Assembly (NCBI GenBank): GCA_902765655.1
Contig: CACXAK010000056.1
Span: 1 to 7,089, forward strand
DNA: 7,089 nt
Direction: 5' to 3'
Origin: an uncultured bacterium
GTDB taxonomy: Bacteria; Cyanobacteriota; Vampirovibrionia; Gastranaerophilales; Gastranaerophilaceae
In this document: positions 1 to 6,924 of the stretch, piece by piece
Position numbering within the stretch: position 1 is the first letter of the stretch
How the letters are laid out: the number at the start of each line of letters is the position of its first letter
Translations under genes and position numbers: made by a program
Notes under the pieces: model-generated
Told to the model about the DNA's origin: nothing
Databases searched by the model: none
What the model saw: only the letters and a program-made list of their open reading frames with translations

Positions 1-248
1 GTTAATATAATTATTTTTACATCTTTATTAATCGAATGCAGCATCTGAGTTGCTTCAATACCGTTCATTAGTGGTAAACCAAGGTCCATAATTACAATAT
101 CAATTTTATTATTTTTAAATACTTCTATTGCATCTTCCCCGCTTGAAGCCTCATAAATAACATCAACATAATCAACATCTTCAAAAGTTGTTTTTAACCC
201 AAAACGAGTCAATTCATGGTCCTCAACTATTAGTAAATTCTTCTTCAT
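1..248 (-). CDS. Response regulator, NarL/FixJ-like receiver domain (partial, C-terminus beyond window edge)
   Basis: This is the first 82 codons of a two-component response regulator that continues past base 1. The translation begins MKKNLLIVEDHELTRFGLK, the usual opening of NarL/FixJ-class receivers. Visible receiver residues are the acidic pair E9-D10, the phospho-acceptor D55 in the motif IVIMDLGLPLMNG, and the threonine that follows IIIL at the window edge, which matches the conserved switch Thr/Ser. All key residues for phosphorylation on Asp are therefore present. The family usually has a C-terminal LuxR-type helix-turn-helix that binds DNA, but that part lies outside the window, so a stand-alone receiver or another output domain is possible. 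The start codon overlaps the stop of the upstream TPR gene as ATGA (248-245). An SD (AGGA, complement of 258-261) lies 9 nt before the ATG inside that gene, so translational coupling is likely. No histidine kinase is visible in the window. Confidence 0.9.
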   Translation of the reverse strand, partial: MKKNLLIVEDHELTRFGLKTTFEDVDYVDVIYEASSGEDAIEVFKNNKIDIVIMDLGLPLMNGIEATQMLHSINKDVKIIIL

Positions 249-1786
249 ATATTTAGTTCCTTTTTAGATAATTCAAATTCAGGATTCAACTTTAAGCTAT
301 ACTCAAAATTTTCTTTTGCTTCTGCCGTTAACCCCTTATGTTTCAATACTAAACCCAGGTAATAATAATATCTGCAATCGGTTTCGCCTAGGAATTTTAC
401 AGTTTTTAAATATGTAATTGCGTTATCAAGATTATCTTTCTTAATTGCGACTCTTGCCAAATCAATCCACGCATCAACAAAATCAGGATTTATAGATATT
501 GCCTTCTTTAAATATTCAAATTCTCGGTCCGGTTCAAGTAACGCCATTTGATAATAAGCCATAAATGATTTTGATGAAACTTTCAAAATTTTAGAATAAA
601 TTTCTTTGGCTTTTTGTATATCTTTTTGTGTTAAATACAATTGAGCTAAGGCAATCTCCGGAGCAAAATCAGAACTCTTGCCCGTAATTTTCTTGAAGTG
701 CTTTATGGCTGTAGAATAATCCTTATTCCTTGATGCAATATTACCCAACACAAACCGAGCATCTATGTTTGATTTATCAATATCAAGAGCCATTTGTGCA
801 TAATTTTGAGCTTTTTCATACTCTTTCATATCATAATAAACTTTGGCATATAATGCATACACATCTTTATTTATTGACTTTTTGCCGGAAATTGAAGTCT
901 GAAGAACACCTATTGCTTTGTTATATTCCTTATTGTCATAATAATAATAAGCAAGATGATATTTTTTTAAATAATCATTTTTTACAGACTTATACAGGAC
1001 ATATTCTTTTGTGGAATTGATTTCATCATCAAACAGAACTGTTTTAAAATTAGCAGATGCAAATTCATTAAAAGAATTCTGTGCTTCTTTTGGGTTATCA
1101 CTTTGTGATAATATTTCAGACTTCAAACGTTTATAATTAAGGTTTTTAGGATTCTTTGAGATCGCCTGATTTATATAAAATTTCGCCTTCACTATATCCC
1201 CACTTTTCATTGAGCCGTAAGCTGCGATATAGTTTGCATAATCAGAATCCGCTAACAACGAAACCTGTTTTGAGAGTTCTGATGTTGCTTCCCTTGACTG
1301 ATCATTATACTGCATATTTGAATATAATTCTGAAAGGTACAATTGATCCTTTTGTGTCAAAAAAGCAGAAGGGAAATAATAATTTTTAATATCATCTTCA
1401 AGCGATGAAGCCAAAGAATCATCTTGAATTTTTGACATTGCAAGCTCTGCCAGATTAAAAAATCCGATTGACGCCATATCTTTTGTTAAGCGCATATAAA
1501 CATAATCATTAGGTGCAACACTGTCAATAATAAGTCTAAAATCAGCATATGCAGACTTTACATTACTCTTTGTATATTTGCTCATAGCAATTGAATATTG
1601 ATTCTTAATTGCATTTTTTGATAAAGTAGCTCTTTTTAACTCAAAAGAAGGCATTACTAACTCTTTCCCGTAATTATTTGTACCCATATCAATCGGATTA
1701 ACAGGAGCAATACCTTTCATATCGATTGCAAAAGCATCTGAAGCAAAAAAGGTCAAAATTATTATATATAAAAATTTACGCTTCAT
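245..1786 (-). CDS. Exported tetratricopeptide-repeat protein, function unknown
   Basis: The product is 513 residues with a Sec-type signal peptide: a basic MKRK start, a hydrophobic core at about 5-15 and an A-F-A cleavage site at residues 18-20. The mature protein should act outside the cytoplasmic membrane. Residues about 21-180 are helical with no family I recognise. From about 184 to the end, TPR-like helix pairs occur near 184-215, 275-302, 308-340, 341-372, 375-404, 409-435, 436-468 and 471-504; the last ones are clearest, with the A-x-x-x-Y/F and A-I/L pattern and N-P turns. TPR arrays usually bind partner proteins; no catalytic motif is visible. The longer frame from 1807 adds seven residues but has no SD. 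The ATG at 1786 has GAGGAAA 7-8 nt upstream and puts the signal peptide at the very N-terminus, so I prefer it. The gene overlaps the upstream HD-GYP gene by 11 nt and the downstream regulator by 4 nt. A role in envelope sensing or secretion is only an inference from context. Confidence 0.88.
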   Translation of the reverse strand: MKRKFLYIIILTFFASDAFAIDMKGIAPVNPIDMGTNNYGKELVMPSFELKRATLSKNAIKNQYSIAMSKYTKSNVKSAYADFRLIIDSVAPNDYVYMRLTKDMASIGFFNLAELAMSKIQDDSLASSLEDDIKNYYFPSAFLTQKDQLYLSELYSNMQYNDQSREATSELSKQVSLLADSDYANYIAAYGSMKSGDIVKAKFYINQAISKNPKNLNYKRLKSEILSQSDNPKEAQNSFNEFASANFKTVLFDDEINSTKEYVLYKSVKNDYLKKYHLAYYYYDNKEYNKAIGVLQTSISGKKSINKDVYALYAKVYYDMKEYEKAQNYAQMALDIDKSNIDARFVLGNIASRNKDYSTAIKHFKKITGKSSDFAPEIALAQLYLTQKDIQKAKEIYSKILKVSSKSFMAYYQMALLEPDREFEYLKKAISINPDFVDAWIDLARVAIKKDNLDNAITYLKTVKFLGETDCRYYYYLGLVLKHKGLTAEAKENFEYSLKLNPEFELSKKELNI

Positions 1787-3488
1787 TACTTCTTTCCTCA
1801 TCTTCATTTGCTAAATAATATTTATTAAATATTTCCAAAACTTTTTGCTCGCTTTCATTTAATAACTCAGCACCGGAATAATTTTTTACATCATAAAGAT
1901 TGTGAGTTTTTAAAATAATCATATCATCATCAGAAATTTTTATCCCAGAATCAGACATTAACACGCCAACTATTTTCTCAAGTGATATTTTTAAAAATGT
2001 ATCAACCAAATTAGGATCAAAATGAGAGCCGGCGCCATCTGATATAATTCCCAAAACATTTTTTATTGGCATTTTATCACGATAATGTCTTTTTGATGTA
2101 ATTGCATCAAAAACATCTGCAACGGCTAAAATTCTCCCGCCAAGAGTAATTTCTTCCCCTTTTAAATGTCTGTAATAACCTGTACCGTCATACTTTTCAT
2201 GGTGAGAAGATGCCATTTCAGTAATAATTCTGAAATCCGGCGACATATAAAGCTTATTAAGAATATTATGAGTTATTCTTACATGCTCTTGTATATGTTT
2301 ATATTCTTCATCTGTTAATTTCCCGTCTTTTTGAAGAACGGAATCTCTTATTCCTATTTTGCCAATATCATGCAAAGTAGCAGCTTTTTCAAGCAAACTC
2401 TTGTCTTTAGCACTTATATCTAACTCGTCGGCAATTAATGCGGAATATAATTTTACTCTTGTTGAATGACCTGCAGTAATCTTATCTCTTGCATCGACAG
2501 AAGTTGCTAACGTATCAATAAAACTTTCAAACAACAACTTTTGTTCTCGGTACATTTGGAGCTGTTGATCAAATAACTGCGCATTTTCTAAGGCAATACT
2601 TGCACTCCCGCCAATGGCTATAAGCAAATCTTCATCATTTTTAGTAAATATACCGTCAATTTTATTTAAAACCTGAAATGCACCAATTATTTCATGGTTA
2701 TTGTTCATTATTGGCATACACAAAATCGTTTTTGTTTTATAGCCGGTATTTTTGTCAACTTCAGGATTAAACCTAGAATCAGAATATGCATCTGTAATAT
2801 TCAATGTTTCACCTGTTTGAACTACATATCCTGCAAGCCCTTTATCGGCAGGGAACCTTATTTCTTTATTTTCAACTCCTAGAGCAACCTTTGACCACAA
2901 CTCATTAGAATCTTTATCCCAAAGAAAAACAGTACATCTGTCAGCTTGCATAGCATTTTTTGTTTCTTCCGCAATAACTTTTAACAGCTCATCGATATCA
3001 GTCAATGCAGTAATCGAACGACTGATTCTAACCAATGAAACTAAAGGATCAGTTTGAGTCGGCAGAGAATAATCCATACCATTCTGAAGTTGCTTTATTC
3101 TGGTATTAATCAAATCAGAAAGAGAATATTCATCATTTTGTGATGCTAATTTTAATGCATTGTTATAATGAATAAGCGCAACTTCTTTATTATTTTCATA
3201 AAAATTTATATTCCCTTTTATCAATTCATTTATCTGTAACGCCGAATTGTTTTCATATTTATTTGCCAAAAATGCAGCCTCTTCCAGCGTATCACTTTCG
3301 TCTGCACCATTTATGGAGAAATTTAAAAAATAATTGAGTGACATACATATTGATACAAAAGGATAATTATCCGAATGTTTTGCTATATCATAAGCTTTTG
3401 CAACACTCTCTTTTGCTTTTATATAGTCTTTTGACTTTATAAAATCAAGGGCGTTCTTTATAAAAGTATTTATATTTTCTAAACTCAT
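1776..3488 (-). CDS. GAF and HD-GYP domain protein, probable cyclic-di-GMP phosphodiesterase
   Basis: The product is 570 residues with no signal peptide or membrane segment, so it is probably cytoplasmic. Residues 1-130 are helical and TPR-like. A GAF domain spans about 155-305, ending with N275-K276, F281 and D285-E286, which match the NKFDE signature of cyclic-nucleotide-binding GAF domains. A short helical linker leads to the HD-GYP domain (about 325-505). Expected metal-ligand residues are visible: H341 (GHSTRV), H373-D374 with G376-K377 (LHDIGKIGI), H402, H429-H430 (SSHHEKYDG) and D458 plus D461 (VADVFDAIT). The GYP motif itself reads GYY (437-439). HD-GYP enzymes hydrolyse cyclic-di-GMP to pGpG or GMP, and activity is likely here because the ligands are intact. 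Residues about 510-570 form a tail with no recognised domain. The ATG at 3488 is the first in frame after a stop; its SD (AGAGGT, 3506-3501) is 12 nt away, longer than ideal. It is the first gene of the minus-strand operon. The GAF ligand is unknown. Confidence 0.93.
   Translation of the reverse strand: MSLENINTFIKNALDFIKSKDYIKAKESVAKAYDIAKHSDNYPFVSICMSLNYFLNFSINGADESDTLEEAAFLANKYENNSALQINELIKGNINFYENNKEVALIHYNNALKLASQNDEYSLSDLINTRIKQLQNGMDYSLPTQTDPLVSLVRISRSITALTDIDELLKVIAEETKNAMQADRCTVFLWDKDSNELWSKVALGVENKEIRFPADKGLAGYVVQTGETLNITDAYSDSRFNPEVDKNTGYKTKTILCMPIMNNNHEIIGAFQVLNKIDGIFTKNDEDLLIAIGGSASIALENAQLFDQQLQMYREQKLLFESFIDTLATSVDARDKITAGHSTRVKLYSALIADELDISAKDKSLLEKAATLHDIGKIGIRDSVLQKDGKLTDEEYKHIQEHVRITHNILNKLYMSPDFRIITEMASSHHEKYDGTGYYRHLKGEEITLGGRILAVADVFDAITSKRHYRDKMPIKNVLGIISDGAGSHFDPNLVDTFLKISLEKIVGVLMSDSGIKISDDDMIILKTHNLYDVKNYSGAELLNESEQKVLEIFNKYYLANEDEERSNEA
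1793..1799 (-). promoter_or_regulatory. Ribosome binding site that decides the TPR gene start
   Basis: On the minus strand GAGGAAA is followed after about 7 nt by ATG at 1786-1784. The site lies inside the end of the HD-GYP coding sequence. The upstream in-frame ATGs at 1807 and 1801 have no purine-rich site before them. This supports the shorter start and coupling with the upstream gene. Confidence 0.75.
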
Positions 3489-3512
3489 GAGAAATTAATA
3501 ACCTCTTAGAAG

Positions 3513-3541
3513 ATTTTACTACATTTTTCGAATAATTACAA
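3513..3541 (-). promoter_or_regulatory. Candidate sigma-70-type promoter of the signalling operon
   Basis: Read on the minus strand, a -35 box TTGTAA (3541-3536, 4 of 6 matches to TTGACA) is followed by a 17-nt spacer and a -10 box TAAAAT (3518-3513, 5 of 6 matches). Transcription would start near 3506 and give a short leader that begins at about the SD AGAGGT. The region is AT-rich, so chance matches are possible. Confidence 0.45.
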
Positions 3542-3562
3542 AGATATTTACAATACTTACAA
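3536..3562. repeat. Three direct TTACAA repeats in the divergent promoter region
   Basis: On the plus strand TTACAA occurs at 3536-3541, 3548-3553 and 3557-3562, all in the same orientation, with start-to-start spacings of 12 and 9 bases. On the minus strand the copies read TTGTAA, and the first is also the candidate -35 box of the signalling operon. They could be half-sites for a regulator, or chance in AT-rich DNA; the unequal spacing weakens the operator reading. Confidence 0.4.
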
Positions 3563-3586
3563 AATATTAAAATTAGTTAATATATT
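3557..3586 (+). promoter_or_regulatory. Alternative weak promoter upstream of ftsI
   Basis: TTACAA (3557-3562, a poor -35 match) is followed after 18 nt by TATATT (3581-3586, 5 of 6 matches to the -10 consensus). The -10 overlaps a 10-bp perfect palindrome TAATATATTA (3578-3587). Transcription would start near 3593 and give a leader of about 28 nt that contains AAAAGGGA. This competes with the extended -10 just before the gene. Confidence 0.3.
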
Positions 3587-3605
3587 AGAGCCAATAAAAG
3601 GGATG

Positions 3606-3614
3606 TGATAAAAT
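3606..3614 (+). promoter_or_regulatory. Candidate extended -10 promoter abutting the ftsI start
   Basis: TGATAAAAT fits the extended -10 pattern TGn followed by TAAAAT (3609-3614, 5 of 6 matches). The upstream -35 region (around 3585-3590, TTAGAG) is poor, which extended -10 promoters tolerate. The expected transcription start, about 7 nt downstream, falls at or next to the A of the ftsI ATG at 3621, which would make a leaderless or nearly leaderless mRNA. Confidence 0.4.
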
Positions 3615-3620
3615 TATAGT

Positions 3621-5387
3621 ATGGGATATGTTAAAGAGAAAACAGAAAGTAATAAAGGCGACAGAAGCCGTCGTTGCAACAATGTAACGAATTGGCTGGA
3701 TATACTGTACGTTTTTATAATTGTGATTCTGCTAATACATCTGACTATATTACAGATTATAGATCCTCACAGATACAGAGAACGCGGAAAAATGCAGCGT
3801 GCAAGTCATGATTTTGAACTAAGAGGGGATATTTATGACCGCAACGGAATAAAACTAGCTACTGACAGAATTTATTACAATATTTATGTAAGACCTGTTG
3901 ATTATTCAAAAAGAGAAACTCCCGAAAAAATAACAAAACTTATTGCTCCTGTACTTAATTTGAACGAAAAGATTCTGCTAAAAAAAATATCGAACCGAAA
4001 TATTAAAATACATGCAGTGAAAAAGAATGTTGACAGAGATACTGCTCAAAAAGTAATGAAAATAATATCAAAAAATAATTTTCGTTCAATTTCACTTGAT
4101 AAAAAAGATGTCAGAGAATATCCTCAAGGTATATTTGCTTCTCATGTTTTGGGTTTTTACAATTTTGACGCGGGAGTATCAGACGGAGTTGAATACTCCG
4201 CAAGAGACAAACTTGAACATGTAGTTAAAGCTACCGGATATCAGCAAACAAGAGACGGGAAAATTATATACAAATTTTCGACAGATCCTGTTGCACCGAC
4301 AATGAACCCGAAAGGTTTGGATGTAACATTAACAATTGATGCGGCAATTCAGCACGTTTGCGAAAAAGAATTATTTAAAATGATAAAAGAAAAACGTGCA
4401 TTAAGAGGGGCTGCGATAGTAATGAATCCTAAGAACGGAGAAATCCTTGCATACGCTGTTTATCCGACATACGACCCAAATCATTTTCAAAAAGCTTCGA
4501 ACAATACTATCAAAAATTGGCCTTTGACAGATGTTTATCCACCCGGGTCAACATTTAAAATAATAACAGTCACAAGTGCAATGGAACTTGGGAAAATAAA
4601 TGAACACTCAATAATTAAAGACCAGGGGCGGATAAAATTCGGGAACTATACAATTGAGAACTACGATTATAAACAAAAAGGCGCTCCGGGCAACATAAAC
4701 CTTGTATACTTATTTGAGCATTCAAGTAACATTGGTTCTGTAAATGTCGGTTACCTTATGACCCACAAAGAATTTTATTCAATGCTCAAAAAATTCGGAT
4801 TCGGTAATAAATCGGGGATAGATCTTCCCGGAGAATCTTCAGGTCTTTTGGCTTCACCCAAATATTGGGATAAAGGACTACACATGACAATGTCATACGG
4901 CTACGGAACATCCGTATCAATAATGCAAATGGTTTCGGCAGTTTCTGCTCTAGCCAATAACGGAGTAAGAGTTACGCCTCACATAATTAAATACACCCCT
5001 GAGGAGGAAGAAGAAAGAATCAAACATATACCGACTATTACCCCACAAACAGCGAAAACAATAACAAAATTGCTTGTTCAGAGTGTTAATAACGGCAAAT
5101 CGACAATAAAATCAGACAGATACAATATTGCCGCAAAAACAGGGACTTCAAGAAAACCGGCTGCAAATGGCCGAGGATATTCAGGAACAATGTATACATC
5201 TACAATCGGCTATTTCCCGGCTGATGATCCGCAGGTACTTGTTTATGTTGTTATAGATAGTGCAACTAAAGGTGCAGTATGGGGTAACACCGTTGCCGGG
5301 CCTGTTTTTCATGAAATAACAGAACAAATTGGCAGAATATTAGATATTAAACCTGATAAAGCTCAACCCGTAACAAAAAAGAACTAA
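3621..5387 (+). CDS. ftsI: Class B penicillin-binding protein, septal peptidoglycan transpeptidase (FtsI/PBP3 type)
   Basis: The 588-residue product has the standard FtsI layout: a short basic cytoplasmic N-terminus (1-25), one membrane anchor (about 26-47), a dimerisation/pedestal domain opening with LRGDIYDRNGIKLA (67-80), and a transpeptidase domain (about 235-575). The catalytic motifs are complete: S310-T-F-K313 (nucleophile S310), S368-S-N370 and K506-T-G508. Supporting FtsI-like signatures are SYGYGTSVS (425-433) and FGFGNKSGIDLPGE (392-405). It should cross-link peptidoglycan at the division septum and bind beta-lactams. There are no C-terminal PASTA domains, unlike many Firmicute homologues. 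The residue before PGSTFK is Pro307, as often seen in the elongation enzyme PBP2, but the SSN and YGYG motifs and the adjacent murE favour FtsI. ATG 3621 is the only good start, because an in-frame TAA lies at 3609-3611; the nearest SD-like sequence (AAAAGGGA, 3596-3603) is 17 nt away. murE follows after 14 nt. Confidence 0.88.
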   Translation: MGYVKEKTESNKGDRSRRCNNVTNWLDILYVFIIVILLIHLTILQIIDPHRYRERGKMQRASHDFELRGDIYDRNGIKLATDRIYYNIYVRPVDYSKRETPEKITKLIAPVLNLNEKILLKKISNRNIKIHAVKKNVDRDTAQKVMKIISKNNFRSISLDKKDVREYPQGIFASHVLGFYNFDAGVSDGVEYSARDKLEHVVKATGYQQTRDGKIIYKFSTDPVAPTMNPKGLDVTLTIDAAIQHVCEKELFKMIKEKRALRGAAIVMNPKNGEILAYAVYPTYDPNHFQKASNNTIKNWPLTDVYPPGSTFKIITVTSAMELGKINEHSIIKDQGRIKFGNYTIENYDYKQKGAPGNINLVYLFEHSSNIGSVNVGYLMTHKEFYSMLKKFGFGNKSGIDLPGESSGLLASPKYWDKGLHMTMSYGYGTSVSIMQMVSAVSALANNGVRVTPHIIKYTPEEEEERIKHIPTITPQTAKTITKLLVQSVNNGKSTIKSDRYNIAAKTGTSRKPAANGRGYSGTMYTSTIGYFPADDPQVLVYVVIDSATKGAVWGNTVAGPVFHEITEQIGRILDIKPDKAQPVTKKN

Positions 5388-5401
5388 AAGGAGAATAAAA
5401 T

Positions 5402-6877
5402 ATGAAACTTGATGAATTAATCGAATATTTAAAATACAAAGATTTAATTAACTTTAAAAATGTGGAAATATCCGGGATTTCATACAATTCGAAAACAACC
5501 AAACAAGGGGATATTTTTGTTTGTCTTATCGGAGAACACACTGATGGGCATGAATATGCTCAAATGGCCATAGATAACGGGGCCGCAGCATTACTTGTTG
5601 AGCATAAAGTCGATGGGGTAGATGTTCCTCAGGTTCAGGTAGCTTCAACAAAACATCAAATAGCGGATATTGCAGACAGATTTTACTCAAGCCCGTCTAA
5701 AGGTATAAATTTAATCGGAGTTACAGGAACAAACGGTAAAACAACCGTAACACACCTGATACAAAAGATTATTGAAGAAAACCACAAAAAATGCGCACTT
5801 ATCGGGACTTTGGGTTATAAATTATCTTCTACAAGCGAGTATCGTAATGCAAAACATACAACCCCGCAAGCTCCTGAATTGCAGGCAACTCTCAGAATGA
5901 TAAAAGACATTGAAAAAATCGATAATGTAGTAATGGAAGTAAGCTCACATGCACTTGAACAAAACAGAGTCGGCGGCTGCAGATTTAACGGTGCAATATT
6001 TACAAACCTTACTCAGGATCATTTGGATTACCACATAACAATGGAAAATTATTTCAAAGCAAAAGCCCTATTATTTCAACGACTTGAAGAAGGAAATTTT
6101 GCAATAATAAATATTGATGATGAGTATGGCGAAAGATTTTTAAACGAAGTACCTGATGGGGTAGCGAAATTAACATACGGAGTAAAGAAAGATGCAGACA
6201 TAAAAGCCGAAAACATCAGTTTTTCTCCAAGCGGGGCTGAATTTACCCTTATATACAAAGGAAACAAATATAATGTAAACTTACATATGAACGGGATGTT
6301 TAGTGTATATAATGTTTTGGCCGCAATATCAGCATCAATCGCAATGAATATTGATATAGATATTGCCTTAAATGCATTACAGAATGTTCATGGGGTTGCA
6401 GGCAGGTTTGAAGTTGTTAATAAAAAACCGCTTGTAATTGTTGATTATGCACACACTCCTGACGGACTTGAAAACGTTTTGAAAACCGCAAGAGAAATTA
6501 CACCTGCAAATGGAAAACTCATTTGCGTTTTTGGGTGCGGCGGAGACAGAGATGCAACAAAACGCCCGAAAATGGGAGCTATCGCTCAGCAATTATCTGA
6601 CAGAATAATTATTACAAGCGACAACCCAAGAAGTGAAAATCCTCAGCAAATCATTACAGATATTATTGCAGGTTTAAAATCAGTGGATCCAGAAATAGTA
6701 ACGGTTGAACCCGATAGAAGGGAAGCAATCGCTTTGCTAAAAACAATTGCCTCAAATAATGATGTTGTAATAATTGCCGGAAAAGGTCACGAGGATTATC
6801 AGATACTCAAAGACAAAACAATTCATTTTGATGATCGAGAAGAAGCAAGAAAAGTGTTTGCCGAAAGCGTAATTTAG
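5402..6877 (+). CDS. murE: UDP-N-acetylmuramoyl-L-alanyl-D-glutamate--2,6-diaminopimelate ligase
   Basis: This cytoplasmic ATP-dependent Mur ligase adds the third residue to the peptidoglycan stem peptide. At 491 residues it is a normal length with three domains: UDP-substrate binding (about 1-98), central ATPase (99-332) and C-terminal amino-acid binding (333-491). The P-loop reads GVTGTNGKTT (106-115). TTPQAPEL (153-160), MEVSSHAL (178-185), NLTQDHLDYH (202-211) and the probable carbamylated lysine K221 (FKAKALLF) are family hallmarks. Specificity for meso-diaminopimelate, and not lysine, is shown by D407-N-P-R410 and GKGHED (460-465), which carries the Gly and Glu that contact the diaminopimelate side chain in known structures. 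The N-terminal DSR motif reads NSK here (29-31), a conservative change. AAGGAG (5388-5393) lies 8 nt before the ATG, so translation should be strong. It follows ftsI by 14 nt and is surely co-transcribed. No terminator is evident before the next gene. Confidence 0.96.
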   Translation: MKLDELIEYLKYKDLINFKNVEISGISYNSKTTKQGDIFVCLIGEHTDGHEYAQMAIDNGAAALLVEHKVDGVDVPQVQVASTKHQIADIADRFYSSPSKGINLIGVTGTNGKTTVTHLIQKIIEENHKKCALIGTLGYKLSSTSEYRNAKHTTPQAPELQATLRMIKDIEKIDNVVMEVSSHALEQNRVGGCRFNGAIFTNLTQDHLDYHITMENYFKAKALLFQRLEEGNFAIINIDDEYGERFLNEVPDGVAKLTYGVKKDADIKAENISFSPSGAEFTLIYKGNKYNVNLHMNGMFSVYNVLAAISASIAMNIDIDIALNALQNVHGVAGRFEVVNKKPLVIVDYAHTPDGLENVLKTAREITPANGKLICVFGCGGDRDATKRPKMGAIAQQLSDRIIITSDNPRSENPQQIITDIIAGLKSVDPEIVTVEPDRREAIALLKTIASNNDVVIIAGKGHEDYQILKDKTIHFDDREEARKVFAESVI

Positions 6878-6907
6878 TTTAGCAAAAAACATTTTTACAC
6901 GTTTTAT

Positions 6908-6914
6908 AAAAGGA
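6908..6914 (+). promoter_or_regulatory. Ribosome binding site that decides the nagA-like start
   Basis: AAAAGGA precedes two in-frame ATGs, at 6916 and 6925. Only 1 nt separates it from the first, which is too close for initiation, while 10 nt separate it from the second. The start at 6925 is therefore preferred. The alternative would add only three residues (MKI). Confidence 0.6.
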
Positions 6915-6924
6915 TATGAAAATC

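Noticed and set aside
730..1389. Open frames on the plus strand at about 730-1020 and 1156-1389.
   Set aside because: They lie antisense to the TPR gene, have compositions rich in His, Leu and Tyr with no domain, and lack an SD; they are by-products of the real gene.
1787..1807. Longer start for the TPR protein at 1807.
   Set aside because: It has no SD, overlaps the upstream gene by 32 nt and places seven charged residues before a clean signal peptide; ATG 1786 has a strong SD.
2694..2882. Short plus-strand open frame inside the GAF-coding region.
   Set aside because: It is antisense to a well-supported conserved domain and has no recognisable protein features.
3603..3608. ATG directly after AAAAGGG upstream of ftsI.
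   Set aside because: It is followed at once by TGA, so it encodes nothing, and it is out of the ftsI frame.
3621..5387. Assignment of the penicillin-binding protein as elongation-type PBP2 because of YPPGSTFK.
   Set aside because: The SSN motif, the YGYG segment, the LPGE motif and the adjacent murE all favour FtsI; the single proline is not enough.
5347..6592. Minus-strand open frames across murE (5347-5541, 6076-6267, 6377-6592).
   Set aside because: They are antisense to conserved MurE motifs or the ftsI/murE junction, with no SD or domain evidence.
6878..6924. Possible terminator between murE and the nagA-like gene (AAAAAACATTTTT).
   Set aside because: The only stem is short and made of A-T pairs with a 3-nt loop and no GC-rich core or proper U-tract, so it should not terminate transcription.
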